NCBI GenBank assembly: GCA_963794685.1
Contig: CAWCFK010000004.1
Location: 124,001-188,000 of the forward strand
Length of the DNA stretch: 64,000 nt
Direction of reading: 5' to 3'
Source: CAVTWH01 sp963794685
GTDB taxonomy: Bacteria > Actinomycetota > Actinomycetes > Mycobacteriales > Micromonosporaceae
Both the position numbers and the translations under genes were made by a program. Positions 55,735 through 64,000 of the stretch are shown here, one piece after another (positions within the stretch are counted from its first letter, which is position 1; each line of letters starts with the position of its first letter). The notes beneath the pieces are model-generated. The model made no database searches and was not told the origin of the DNA. It worked only from the letters and a program-made list of their open reading frames with translations.

Positions 55735-56875
55735 GTGGTACGGGGACGGGCAACGCTGACCCGGGGTCAGAGCCCACGCCCGGTTGGCATCGTGTCCGGG
55801 TACGTACTCAAGCTGGCTCGGCAATCTGCGGCACTCACGCAGGAGGTCCTCGCCGAGGCGCTGGGTGTGGACGTGAGCACAGTGCAGGGTTGGGAGTCAG
55901 GTCGTCGACCACTGGCTGCGACCAACGCAGGCGAATTCCTCCGCCTGGGCCGGCAGTTGACTCGACTTGGCGCGCCGGCGTCCACCCTTCGCCACCTGGG
56001 GGAGGCGATCGAGGCCGACCAGGTGCTCTCGACCGCTATCACCGCCGGGACCGGGTGGGCTGACCCCGATACCCACCCGTTGGCGAGCAGCGTTCATCGC
56101 TGGACGAGCACGAACCTGATTTCTGTGGCCGCTGACAGGGAAGCTGCCGCAGCATCTACGCGAGTTCACGCCCAGGGTTGCGGTGCGCGGGCCGGCGCCG
56201 ACCTGCCCTTGGCTGGGCGTTGACGAGCGCACCCGGTTCCTTGACCACCTACTGACTGTCGCTGAACGGGCTACCCGCCCGCAGGATGCGCTACTGCGCA
56301 GGCAAGCCGTCTACCTGCTCGGCTTCGACGGACGCCCGCAGGTCGTCGACTGGCTTCGGGAGGAGTGGAAGCGTGCTGGACGGCGGCCGGTTCGGCACGC
56401 GACGATCACTGCGCTGTTGGAAGCACGCTCCGCGTCGGTCGCGCTGGCCTGTACTGGCGACAGCACATACCTGTACGACTTCGTGGATCACACGACCGAC
56501 GCCCGGGCGGAGGCCGCGAACCTGAACTACTGGGCACATTGGATCGGCGAACTCGGCGATGATCAGAACAGCGACGCGTTCATGCTCACCAATGACACCC
56601 GCTCGTGGACGGGAACACGCCTGCTGAGGCATCTGTCCCACCGCCTGGAACCGGACTCGCCCCACCTCCCGCTAAACCTCCACACGGTGCATGCGCTGGT
56701 GGCCTCACGGCCGCCGCTGCTCGATGATCCGGTAGCCCGCAAGTCACTGAGCGAGGTACTCGCCAAGACTTACATGCACCGACAGATTGAACACGACCGG
56801 ACGTCACCAACTCACTGGGCTGCAGTACGCACTACGCATCGCGGATCGTTAGGAAGGAATCACTGTGCCAGATGA
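55735..56875 (+). CDS. XRE-type regulator with long C-terminal domain (frameshifted)
   Basis: A Cro/CI-type HTH is clear: LKLARQSAALTQEVLAEALGVDVSTVQGWESGRR (about residues 24-57). After a shift near 56128 the frame continues for about 240 residues of helical repeats (RTRFLDHLLTVAERATRP, LRRQAVYLLGFDGRP) that may bind peptide or ligand. RBS GGAGGGA precedes the GTG. The end may be shifted too: a nearby frame gives LTGLQYALRIADR and a TAG at 56851. It is divergent from the small Cys-rich genes, the likely targets, and overlaps the next gene. Confidence 0.75.
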
Positions 56876-57425
56876 CGCCGTCGCGCTCGCCGCGTTTGGC
56901 TTCGAGCTCGGGGTACTCAAGCGCATCCGACGGGCAGGCTGGTGGCATGCGGGGGTACGCGACCCGGAGTCGGTGGCCGAACACACCATGCGGGCCGCGC
57001 AACTGGCCGCGATCCTCGCCGCCGAGGAAGGTGCCGACCCGGCGCGGGCCGCGCTGCTCGCGCTTTGGCACGACACCCAGGAGACCCGTACCGGGGACCT
57101 GCCACACACGGTCAGCGACTACCTGACCAGACCCGACCCGCGCCGGATCACCGCAGACCAGACTGTTCGCCTGCCCGAACGCTCCCGTGACCTGGTCCGG
57201 GACGCGGTGGCGGAGTATGAATCGCGCAGCAGCATCGAAGCGACGTGCGCCCGCGACGCCGACAAGCTGGAGATGCTCCTGCAGGCGGTGGAGTACCGCG
57301 ACATCGGCGTCCACCGTGTGGAGGGCTGGATCGACTCAGCCCGCAAGAGTCTCGAAACACCGACAGCACAGCGGATCGCGGACGCGGCCGTCACCCTCTC
57401 CCCTTTGGCCTGGCGCGACCGCTGA
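56865..57425 (+). CDS. HD-domain phosphohydrolase (YfbR-type 5'-nucleotidase-like)
   Basis: 186 residues. The metal site is complete: ESVAEHTMRAAQLA (His), LALWHDTQETRTGDLP (His-Asp) and ARDADKLEMLLQA (Asp). The KRIRRAGWWHAGVRDPESVAEH opening is the form found in YfbR/HDDC2-type deoxynucleoside 5'-monophosphatases. The GTG has GGAAGG nine bases ahead and overlaps the regulator gene by 11 bases. Confidence 0.87.
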   Translation: MPDDAVALAAFGFELGVLKRIRRAGWWHAGVRDPESVAEHTMRAAQLAAILAAEEGADPARAALLALWHDTQETRTGDLPHTVSDYLTRPDPRRITADQTVRLPERSRDLVRDAVAEYESRSSIEATCARDADKLEMLLQAVEYRDIGVHRVEGWIDSARKSLETPTAQRIADAAVTLSPLAWRDR

Positions 57426-57783
57426 CTTCGAGCGGAACCCCACAACTGCGGAGCCCGGGGTGGGAGCGGTGATTGCGACGGCAATTGGGCGGTTGCCGGG
57501 ATTGGGATGGCCCTTCGGACCCCGACAACCGCCCACTTGAGGGCCTTCGGACCCAACAACCGCCCACTCGAGGGTGACGTTGCTCTGGGGATTTCGGGTA
57601 ACTGGGGTAAATCATCGCGGAAGGGCGCTTCGCGGGGACGGTGGGGGGGTGGCGCGCATGGTGTGCGCGTGAAGGTGGCGGTGCTGCGCAGGCGAGCTGC
57701 GCGAAGTTGTTCATTCGCGGGAGTTCTGTGCAAGACTGCGCAGGAAACGCGCTTGTGGTGCGCGGTCAGGGGAGGATGGAAGC
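57426..57783. other. Intergenic region with competing stem-loops
   Basis: No gene. GGGCGGTTG (57487-57495) can pair with either of two identical copies of CAACCGCCC (57526-57534 and 57557-57565), which sit in a direct repeat of about 30 bp (CCTTCGGACCC...CAACCGCCCACT...). Further on, CGCGAA-N8-TTCGCG (57700-57719) and several CTGCGCA motifs lie before the SIS gene. It may end the upstream operon and control the SIS gene. Confidence 0.5.
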
Positions 57784-58870
57784 ATGGTCGAGCGTGGCGT
57801 GGGGATGGCGGCGGACATCGCGGAGCAGCCGGCGGGGTACGCCACGCTGCTGGAGCTGGCCCAGCTCGACGCGATCAGCGCAGTAGCCCGGCAGATCGTC
57901 GAGTGGCAGCCGCGCCACGTGATCTTCACAGCCCGGGGCACCTCCGACCACGCGGCCCTCTACGCCGCCTACCTCACCGAGATCCGGCTCGGCATCCCGG
58001 CCGGACTGGCCAGCCCGAGCGCCACCACCCTCTACGGCGCGCGCCCCGACCTGGCCGGTGCGCTGGTGATCGGGGTGAGCCAGAGCGGCGGCTCGGCCGA
58101 CCTGGTCGAGGTGGTCACCCGGGCCCGTGAAGCCGGCGCGCACACGCTGGCGGTCACCAACAACGCGAGCTCGCCGCTGGCGGACGCGGCGCAGTTGCAC
58201 ATCGACGTGGCCGCCGGGCACGAGCGGGCGGTCGCCGCCACCAAGACGTACACCGCTGAACTGTTCGCCCTGCTGCTTCTCGTGGAATCGGTACGCGGCG
58301 GCGGGATTGTGGCCGCCGACGAGCTGGCCGCGCTGCGGACATTGCCCGAGCAGGCCCGCACGGTGCTGGCCGACCCGACAGCGGGGGAGTTGGCGGCCCG
58401 GTACCGGTTCGCGGACCGGGTGGTCACCACGGGGCGCGGGTACGGATACCCGACAGCGCGGGAGACGGCGCTCAAACTGATGGAGACCTCGTACGTTGCG
58501 GGGCTCGCCTTCTCCGGCGCGGACCTGCTGCACGGGCCGCTCGCGATGACCGACCACGACGTGCCGGTACTCGCCGTGGTCGGCGACGGGCCGGGCGGTG
58601 CCGCGATGCGTGAGGTGATCGCCCGACTCGGCGAGCGCCGCGCGGACGTGGTCACCGTCAGCCCCCGGGACATACCCGGCGCCAGCGCCCGCATCCCCAC
58701 CGCCGCCGTGGACGAACGGCACGCCCCGCTCCTGGACATCCTGCCGCTCCAGCAGCTCGCCCTCTCCCTGGCGCTGGCCCGGGGCGAGGACCCCGACGCC
58801 CCGCGCGGCCTCAAGAAGACCGTCACCCGCTCACCCGGCTCGCCCGGAGGCGCCGGGCGGCAGCAGGTAG
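57784..58870 (+). CDS. SIS-domain protein, GlmS/AgaS-like isomerase or deaminase (frameshift near end)
   Basis: Two SIS domains: the first with FTARGTSDHAALYAAYL and IGVSQSGGSADLVEV, the second with TTGRGYGYPTARETALKLMET. The amidotransferase half of GlmS is missing, so the protein acts on sugar phosphates such as glucosamine-6-phosphate without glutamine. It ends LARGEDPDAPRGLKKTVT, the standard last motif of GlmS-type proteins. The open frame runs on to 60984 through two other genes, which is not credible; a one-base shift just after LKKTVT gives a stop at 58868-58870. The GTG overlaps no other gene. RBS GGGGAGG. Confidence 0.82.
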
Positions 58871-58875
58871 CCCGG

Positions 58876-59325
58876 TCAGCCGGTGAGGGTGATGACGGCC
58901 AGTTTGTCCTCGCGCAGGTCGGTGGCGGGGAAGTCGCGGGCGGGCTGGGCGCCGACGACGATCGAGTACGTTTCGACGCCGCCGGGCACGGCGCGGATCG
59001 CGAAGGCGAAGTTGCAGGACGGCGTACCCCCGGATCCGGAGATCACGCCGGGGGCCAGGCTGCCCAGGCCGATCTCCGTGTGCGCCGGGTCGAAAACCTT
59101 GACGGCAGCGCCGGCTGCGATGTCCGGCAGGCTGGTCGGAGCGGCGCAGGCCGCGCCGTCGGCCCGGGTGTCATCGGCGGGTACGGGAATGGTGACGTGC
59201 CCACGCAGTACGAAGCCGTTGGGCTTGGTGTCACTGACTTTGGATGCGCCGATGAAGCCGCAGCCGGCCGTGGTGGCCGTCAGACCGGCGGCGAGCAGGG
59301 CAGCAGCAACTGCGGCGTGGCGCAC
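58876..59325 (-). CDS. Small lipoprotein
   Basis: 149 residues. The signal peptide VRHAAVAAALLAAGLTATTAGC gives a lipobox cleaved before Cys 22. The mature part is short, beta-rich, with two further Cys residues and YSIVVGAQPARDFPATDL near the end. No family was recognised. GTG follows TAGCCT by seven bases. It is convergent with the SIS gene and divergent from pdtaS. Confidence 0.7.
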   Translation of the reverse strand: MRHAAVAAALLAAGLTATTAGCGFIGASKVSDTKPNGFVLRGHVTIPVPADDTRADGAACAAPTSLPDIAAGAAVKVFDPAHTEIGLGSLAPGVISGSGGTPSCNFAFAIRAVPGGVETYSIVVGAQPARDFPATDLREDKLAVITLTG

Positions 59326-59378
59326 ATCGACGAGGCTACCCCGGTGGGTTCCGGGGCCAGGCATGGCAGGCTTGTCCC

Positions 59379-60862
59379 GTGTCCACCCTGCGTGATCTGG
59401 TCGAGGAACATGCCGACCTCGATGCTCTCGACATCGAGCATCTGCACCGGCTGGCCGGCGACTGGCAACTGCTCGCCGACCTGTCCTTCGCCGACCTGCT
59501 GCTGTGGGTACCGGTCCGGGACGGCAGCCAGCAGTACGTCTGCGTGGCCCAGGTACGCCCGAACACCGCCTCCACCGCGTACCAGGACGACCAGGTGGGC
59601 AAGGTGTCGCACGGGCCCGAGGTGTCGCACCTGCACATCGCGCCGTACCCAGGGGCGGATCTGGCGGGAGGGCGACCCGGTCTGGTACGGCGACACCCCG
59701 GCCCGGCACGAGGCGATCCCGGTGCGCCGCAAGGGCAGCGACCGGGTGATCGCCGTGGTCGGCCGGGACACCAACCTGTCCACCGCGCGTACCCCGAGTC
59801 AGCTCGAACTGAACTACCTCACCACCGCCGACGACCTGGCGCAGATGGTCGCCGACGGTACCTTCCCGCAGGCCCGGCACCCGGGCGAGACGACCAGCGC
59901 GCCCCGGGTCGGCGACGGGCTGATCCGGCTGGAGGCCAGCGGCAAGGTCACCTACGCCAGCCCCAACGCGCAGTCCGCGTACCGGCGGCTGGGCCACCCG
60001 GCGCACCTGCTCGGCGAGGACCTGGCGGCGCTGACCAAGCGGCTGGCCGACGACCCGCTGGAGGGCACCGAGGCCAGCAGCCGGGTCCTGGTCGCGCTGC
60101 GCGGCGAGGGCCCGCCGCGCAAGGAGGTGGACGCCCGGGGTGCCACCGTGCTGATGCGGGCGCTGCCGCTGATGCCGGCCGGGGTGCCCATCGGCGCGCT
60201 GGTGCTGGTCCGCGACGTCACCGAGGTACGCCGCCGGGACCGGGCACTGATCACCAAGGACGCCACCATCCGGGAGATCCACCACCGGGTGAAGAACAAC
60301 CTGCAGACGGTCGCCGCGCTGCTGCGGCTGCAGGCCCGCCGGGCACCCGGCAGCGCGGGCGGCGCTGGAGGAGTCGGTACGCCGGGTCGCCTCGATCGCC
60401 CTGGTGCACGAGACGCTCTCGCTCTCCAGCGACGAGGTGGTGGAGTTCGACGGCATCGTCGACCGGGTCGCCTTCGGCGCGACCGAGGTGGCCGCCACCG
60501 ACGCCCGGGTCACCATCAAGCGCGAGGGCAGCTTCGGGGTACTCGGCGCGGAGATCGCCACGCCGCTGGTGATGGTCCTCAACGAGCTGCTGCTCAACGC
60601 CGTCGAGCACGGCTTCGCCCAGGGCAGCGGCGGCGCGGTCACCGTGCACGCCCAGCGGGTCGCCAAGCAGTTGCGGGTGAGCGTCGTCGACACCGGTCGC
60701 GGGCCTGCCCGAGGATTTCGACCTGGACCGCAGCGAGCGGCTGGGGCTGCAGATCGTCCGTACCCTGGTCGCCGGTGAGCTGCGCGGCTCGATCCAGTTG
60801 CGCACCCGGCCCGAGGGCGGGACCGAGGTCGTCCTCGACGTCCCGCTCACCCGCCAGCGCTG
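59379..60862 (+). CDS. pdtaS: PdtaS-type sensor histidine kinase (frameshifted)
   Basis: About 494 residues. A GAF domain (residues about 5-150), a PAS domain (about 175-285) and the HisKA_2 box IREIHHRVKNNLQTVAALLRL (kinase His near 306) followed by an HATPase with LNELLLNAVEHGF and a final LGLQIVRTLVAGELRG. This soluble kinase signals to an ANTAR antiterminator (PdtaR) in mycobacteria. The frame shifts near 59650, 60355 and 60700, with every domain intact between. GTG follows CAGGCT by six bases. It converges on the helicase gene with 16 bases of overlap. Confidence 0.88.
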
Positions 60863-63072
60863 ACCCGCTTCTTCCTGCCCGGCTGTGCCGGCGCGGTCGG
60901 TGCCGGCGTCGGGGCGGTGGCGGCGAGCCGGCGCAGGGCGGCCAGCGCAGTGTCCCGTTTCGTGGTGTACCAGAACGGCGGTAGCGAGGCGCGCAGGTAG
61001 CTGCCGTAGCCGCGGGCCGTCTCCAGCCGCGAGTCCAGCACCGCGACCACGCCCTTGTCGGCATGGCTGCGGATCAGCCGGCCGACGCCCTGGGCCAGCC
61101 GGATCGCGGCGATCGGCACACTGACGGCCGCGAAGCCGGAGCCGCCGGCCGCGTCCACGGCGGCCGACCGGGCGGCGGCCAGCGGTTCGTCGGGGCGCGG
61201 GAACGGCAGCCGGTCGATCACCACGAGCTGACACGCGTCGCCCGGCACGTCCACGCCCTGCCACAGCGACATCACCCCGAACAGGCAACTGGCCGGATCC
61301 TCCCGGAACCTGCGGACCAGCAGCGGCAGCGACTGCTCACCCTGCACCATCACCGGCAGGTCGGTGCGGGCGCGCAGCACCTCGGCCGCCCGCTCGGCGG
61401 CCTTGCGGGACGAGAACAAGCCGAGGGTACGGCCACCCAGCGCCTGTACCAGCGACACCAGCTCCTCGGCCGCCGGGTCCGGCAGCCCCGACTGCTGTGG
61501 CCGGGGCAGGTGCGCGGCGACGTACAGGATGCCCTGCTTCGGATAGTTGAACGGCGAGCCGACATCCAGCTCCCGCCACGGGTGCTCGGATTGCTCGTCG
61601 CCGCTCGCCGGCCCGACCCGCCCGGCCTCGGCCCGCTGCTTCAGCACCGGCCGCCGCTCACCAGTCGCCCCGCCCGATCCGACGACGCCAGACGCGGCAC
61701 CACCGGGCGCGGCCGTCTTGGCGGCGGCCCGGGCCGGGCCGGGGGTGCCGGGGGTGCCGGTCGGGACCGGGCCGGTGCGGGGCTCGAAGGGGTCGCCGGT
61801 GCGCCGGGGGGACAGGCCCAGGGCACGGGCCACCGTGTCGAACCGGCCGCCCAGGGCCAGCGTGGCCGAGGTCGCCACCACCGTGCGCTCGGGGTACAGC
61901 TGGGTGTTCAGGATGCCGGCCACGGTGAGCGGGGCGACCACCACGGCCTGCCGACGGTCCATCTTCTCCACCCAGGCCACATCGAACTCGGCTTCGGCGA
62001 GCAGCCGCTGGGCGGTGGTGGACAGCTCGCCCAGGGTCGCCTTGGCCTGCTGCTTGCGTACCGGATCAGGGTCGTCGGCTTTGACGTCACCGATCCGGAT
62101 GAGCGCAGCGCGGCAGGCCGCGTCGAGCAGCGTCACCGCGTCCCGCAGGGCCGGCGGCAGGCCGGTGGTGAGCCGGCCCGGCTGGCTCTCCGCGAGCCCG
62201 AGGGTGAGCCCGTCGGCGGCCTCGCCGAGCGCCTGGTAGTCGATGTCCTCGATCAGCGGCCGGGCCCGCCGGGCGGCCCGGTCGACCAGGTCAGCCGTCA
62301 ACTCGGCCTGGGCCGCGCTGGACACCCGGTCCGCCAGCTCGTGCGCCTCGTCGACCACCAGCAGCTTGTGCGGCGGGACGATGTGCCGGCCGGCCATCAT
62401 GTCCACCGCCAGCAGGCTGTGGTTGGTGATGACGATGTCGGCCTCGCGGGCCCGTACCCGGGACGCCTCGGCGAAGCACTCCTCGCCGTACGGGCAGCGC
62501 GCCGCGCCCACGCACTCGCGGGCCGGCATGGACACGCCACGCCACACCGTGTCGTCCACACCCGGGTCCAGTTCGTCCCGGTCGCCGGTGCCGGACTCCT
62601 GGGCCCACTCGCGGATGCGCTCCATCTGCTTGCCCAGCTTGCCGGCCTCACCGAGCCACCTGGTGCCGCCGCCGCCCTCGCCGAACAGGTCCTCGGCCGG
62701 CTCCTCGGCGGTGCTGCCCTCCAACCGGGCCAGGCAAAGGTAGTGGTGGCGGCCCTTGAGGACCGCGAAGGTGGGTTCCCGGCCGAGCAGCGGCTTGACC
62801 GCCCGGGCCAGCCGGGGCAGGTCGTGGTCGACCAACTGGGACTGCAACGCCAGCGTGGCCGTGGAGATCACCACGGGGCCGTCCACCAGCAGCGCCGGGA
62901 CCAGGTAGGCCAGCGACTTGCCGGTGCCGGTGCCGGCCTGCACGAGTAGATGCTCGCCCTGCTGGGCGGCCTGCTGCACGGCGTGTGCCATGGTCTGCTG
63001 CCCGGGTCGGGTGGCGCCGCCGGGGACCGCGCCGACGGCGGCGGCGAGCAGATCGTCGAGGCTCGGCTTCAC
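60847..63072 (-). CDS. DinG/XPD-like iron-sulfur helicase
   Basis: 741 residues. Walker A VQAGTGTGKSLAYLVPAL near residue 48, the Fe-S cysteines in ARECVGAARCPYGEECFAEA near 188, the DEAH box VVDEAHELAD near 230 and the C-terminal motifs LFGVMSLWQGVDVPG and RLAQGVGRLIRS. These helicases open DNA at forks, R-loops or repair sites. An insertion rich in Gly, Ala and Pro sits between the two motor halves. The GTG follows TAGCGT by eight bases. Confidence 0.92.
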   Translation of the reverse strand: MKPSLDDLLAAAVGAVPGGATRPGQQTMAHAVQQAAQQGEHLLVQAGTGTGKSLAYLVPALLVDGPVVISTATLALQSQLVDHDLPRLARAVKPLLGREPTFAVLKGRHHYLCLARLEGSTAEEPAEDLFGEGGGGTRWLGEAGKLGKQMERIREWAQESGTGDRDELDPGVDDTVWRGVSMPARECVGAARCPYGEECFAEASRVRAREADIVITNHSLLAVDMMAGRHIVPPHKLLVVDEAHELADRVSSAAQAELTADLVDRAARRARPLIEDIDYQALGEAADGLTLGLAESQPGRLTTGLPPALRDAVTLLDAACRAALIRIGDVKADDPDPVRKQQAKATLGELSTTAQRLLAEAEFDVAWVEKMDRRQAVVVAPLTVAGILNTQLYPERTVVATSATLALGGRFDTVARALGLSPRRTGDPFEPRTGPVPTGTPGTPGPARAAAKTAAPGGAASGVVGSGGATGERRPVLKQRAEAGRVGPASGDEQSEHPWRELDVGSPFNYPKQGILYVAAHLPRPQQSGLPDPAAEELVSLVQALGGRTLGLFSSRKAAERAAEVLRARTDLPVMVQGEQSLPLLVRRFREDPASCLFGVMSLWQGVDVPGDACQLVVIDRLPFPRPDEPLAAARSAAVDAAGGSGFAAVSVPIAAIRLAQGVGRLIRSHADKGVVAVLDSRLETARGYGSYLRASLPPFWYTTKRDTALAALRRLAATAPTPAPTAPAQPGRKKRVSAGG

Positions 63073-63218
63073 GGGACAGGACGCTACCGGGTGGCCCCGA
63101 CGGAATCTTCCGCGCCATCCACAGCCCGTCCCGGAGGTTATCCACAGGTACGAATCTGGCATTGCCCCGCGCCGCCACGCCCCGCCAGGCTGGCCGCCAT
63201 GACGAGTGAGGAGGCACC

Positions 63219-63788
63219 ATGGTTGCCATGCCGATCGAGCCGGCCTTTGCCACCAGCGGCCCGTACACCCGGGCAGACCTTGATGAGCTGCGTACCGACA
63301 ACCGCCGCTACGAAATCATCGACGGGACGCTCGTCGTGAGCGCGGCACCCGGCCGCCTGCACCAGCGCGCCGTGCGGAAACTCGCCATCCTGCTCGACGC
63401 GGCCTGCCCGGCTCACCTCGAACTCTTCTTCGCCCCCTTCGATGTGGTGCTGGCCGACGACACCGTGATGGAGCCGGATGTGCTGGTGGCGCGGCGGGAT
63501 CTGCTCACCGACGCGAACCTGCCGGCGGCGCCGGAGTTGGCGGTGGAGGTGCTGTCCGGCAGTACCCGGCTGTTCGACCTGAACGTCAAGAAGGCCCGGT
63601 TCGAGCGGGCCGGGACGCCGTGCTTCTGGGTGGTTGATCCGCTGGCCCGGCCGGACGAGGCCCGGGTGATCGCCTGGGAGCTGGTCGATGGCTGCTACCA
63701 GCAGGTCGCGGACGTGCGCGGGACGAGCGAGTACCACGCCGTGCGGCCGTTCCCGGTGACTGTCATCCCGGCGGCGCTTGTCGGCTGA
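63219..63788 (+). CDS. Uma2-family putative endonuclease
   Basis: 189 residues of the Uma2/DUF820 fold, a PD-(D/E)xK nuclease relative: YEIIDGTLVVSAAPG, EPDVLVARRD, PELAVEVLSGSTRLFDLNVKK and FWVVDPLARP, with the Asp, Glu and Lys of the active site in place. Its biological target is unknown. RBS GAGGAGG precedes the ATG. Confidence 0.88.
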   Translation: MVAMPIEPAFATSGPYTRADLDELRTDNRRYEIIDGTLVVSAAPGRLHQRAVRKLAILLDAACPAHLELFFAPFDVVLADDTVMEPDVLVARRDLLTDANLPAAPELAVEVLSGSTRLFDLNVKKARFERAGTPCFWVVDPLARPDEARVIAWELVDGCYQQVADVRGTSEYHAVRPFPVTVIPAALVG

Positions 63789-63820
63789 TTCGTTGCTCCC
63801 AGCCACTAGGGTCAGGGGGC

Positions 63821-64000
63821 ATGGGGCATGAGGTGGTCCGGGTCGACTACCACAAATACGACGGATCGCCGCACCGGGGCTACCCCGCACTGCGGCTGGG
63901 CGAGGACGTGCACGGCGTCTGGCTGGGCGTTTCGCCGCAGTTCTTCCCGGACACCGAATTCAAGTACCTGGAGCCGTACGCCCTGCTGCTGCCCCGGGAC
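63821..64000 (+). CDS. DUF402 family protein (partial)
   Basis: 60 codons are visible, opening MGHEVVRVDYHKYDGSPHRG and continuing YPALRLGEDVHGVWLGV and EPYALLLPRD. This is the start of a DUF402/FomD-like protein, a family of nucleoside di- and triphosphatases. TAGGGT lies eight bases before the ATG. The gene is cut by the window end. Confidence 0.75.
   Translation, partial: MGHEVVRVDYHKYDGSPHRGYPALRLGEDVHGVWLGVSPQFFPDTEFKYLEPYALLLPRD

Noticed and set aside
57426..57783. glmS ribozyme before the SIS gene
   Set aside because: No conserved glmS ribozyme core was seen, and the gene lacks the amidotransferase half of GlmS.
57784..60984. A 1066-residue open frame starting at the SIS gene
   Set aside because: After the GlmS-like end LKKTVT it runs antisense through a lipoprotein and in mixed phase through pdtaS. 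It stays open because of GC bias and a one-base shift.

Overview
The window is very GC-rich DNA from an actinomycete. WhiB-like and Lsr2-like proteins, a SigH/RsrA redox pair, a PdtaS-type kinase, the actinobacterial microprotein bL37 and many apparently leaderless genes all point there. Gene content and order fit the Micromonosporaceae best; this is inference, because no database search was possible. No rRNA, tRNA, CRISPR array or insertion sequence was recognised.

Layout. (1) 1-7057: an envelope or exopolysaccharide locus. A minus-strand operon (DegT aminotransferase, small phosphoglycosyl transferase, NeuD/PglD-like acetyltransferase, start of a further gene) plus a PglF/WbpM-like membrane 4,6-dehydratase match the PglF-E-D-C steps that make and transfer a bacillosamine-type sugar. 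A tyrosine autokinase with a Wzz domain and a low-molecular-weight tyrosine phosphatase sit beside them. (2) 7075-10024: a ROK regulator divergent from an MFS exporter. (3) 10280-18580: a segment of hypothetical and orphan genes (membrane protein, two hydrolases, methyltransferase, DUF2750, a second-type Lsr2) that reads as accessory. (4) 18627-27269: SDR, a double-LuxR regulator, a Tat-exported protein, dnaE with a small repeat-bearing HTH gene overlapping its start, and a P-loop kinase. (5) 27284-40257: an envelope region with an Ag85/esterase-like protein lacking its nucleophile, an acyltransferase-3/SGNH protein, a membrane protein, a beta-propeller lipoprotein, a class A PBP, an NlpC/P60 hydrolase under a c-di-AMP riboswitch, and a 1187-residue protein joining a degenerate asparagine-synthetase-like half to a CofE (F420-0:gamma-glutamyl ligase)-like half. 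(6) 40298-48675: M3 peptidase, a DMT-type membrane protein, hisN, a DUF2087 regulator, rsgA, aroA, SRAP, and a WhiB-like gene. (7) 48878-52422: hydrolase, sigH-rshA, bL37, MarR/cupin pair, and a TB7.3-like biotinyl protein. (8) 52479-54890: a TetR/MFS pair with a striking operator. (9) 54966-57425: a set of overlapping Cys-rich small genes divergent from an XRE-type regulator, then an HD phosphohydrolase. (10) 57784-64000: SIS protein, lipoprotein, pdtaS, DinG-like helicase, Uma2 nuclease, DUF402 (cut by the window end).

Blocks 6, 7 and 10 resemble the aroA-rsgA-SRAP-sigH-rshA-TB7.3-pdtaS neighbourhood of mycobacteria, a conserved stress and redox core. Blocks 1 and 5 are envelope-building regions.

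Caution. Many genes are broken by single-base frameshifts (about 28 counted, for example in the aminotransferase, PBP, both MFS genes and pdtaS), while long genes such as dnaE and the 1187-residue fusion are intact. I treat the shifts as probable sequencing errors and give the coordinates of the whole gene, naming where the frame changes.
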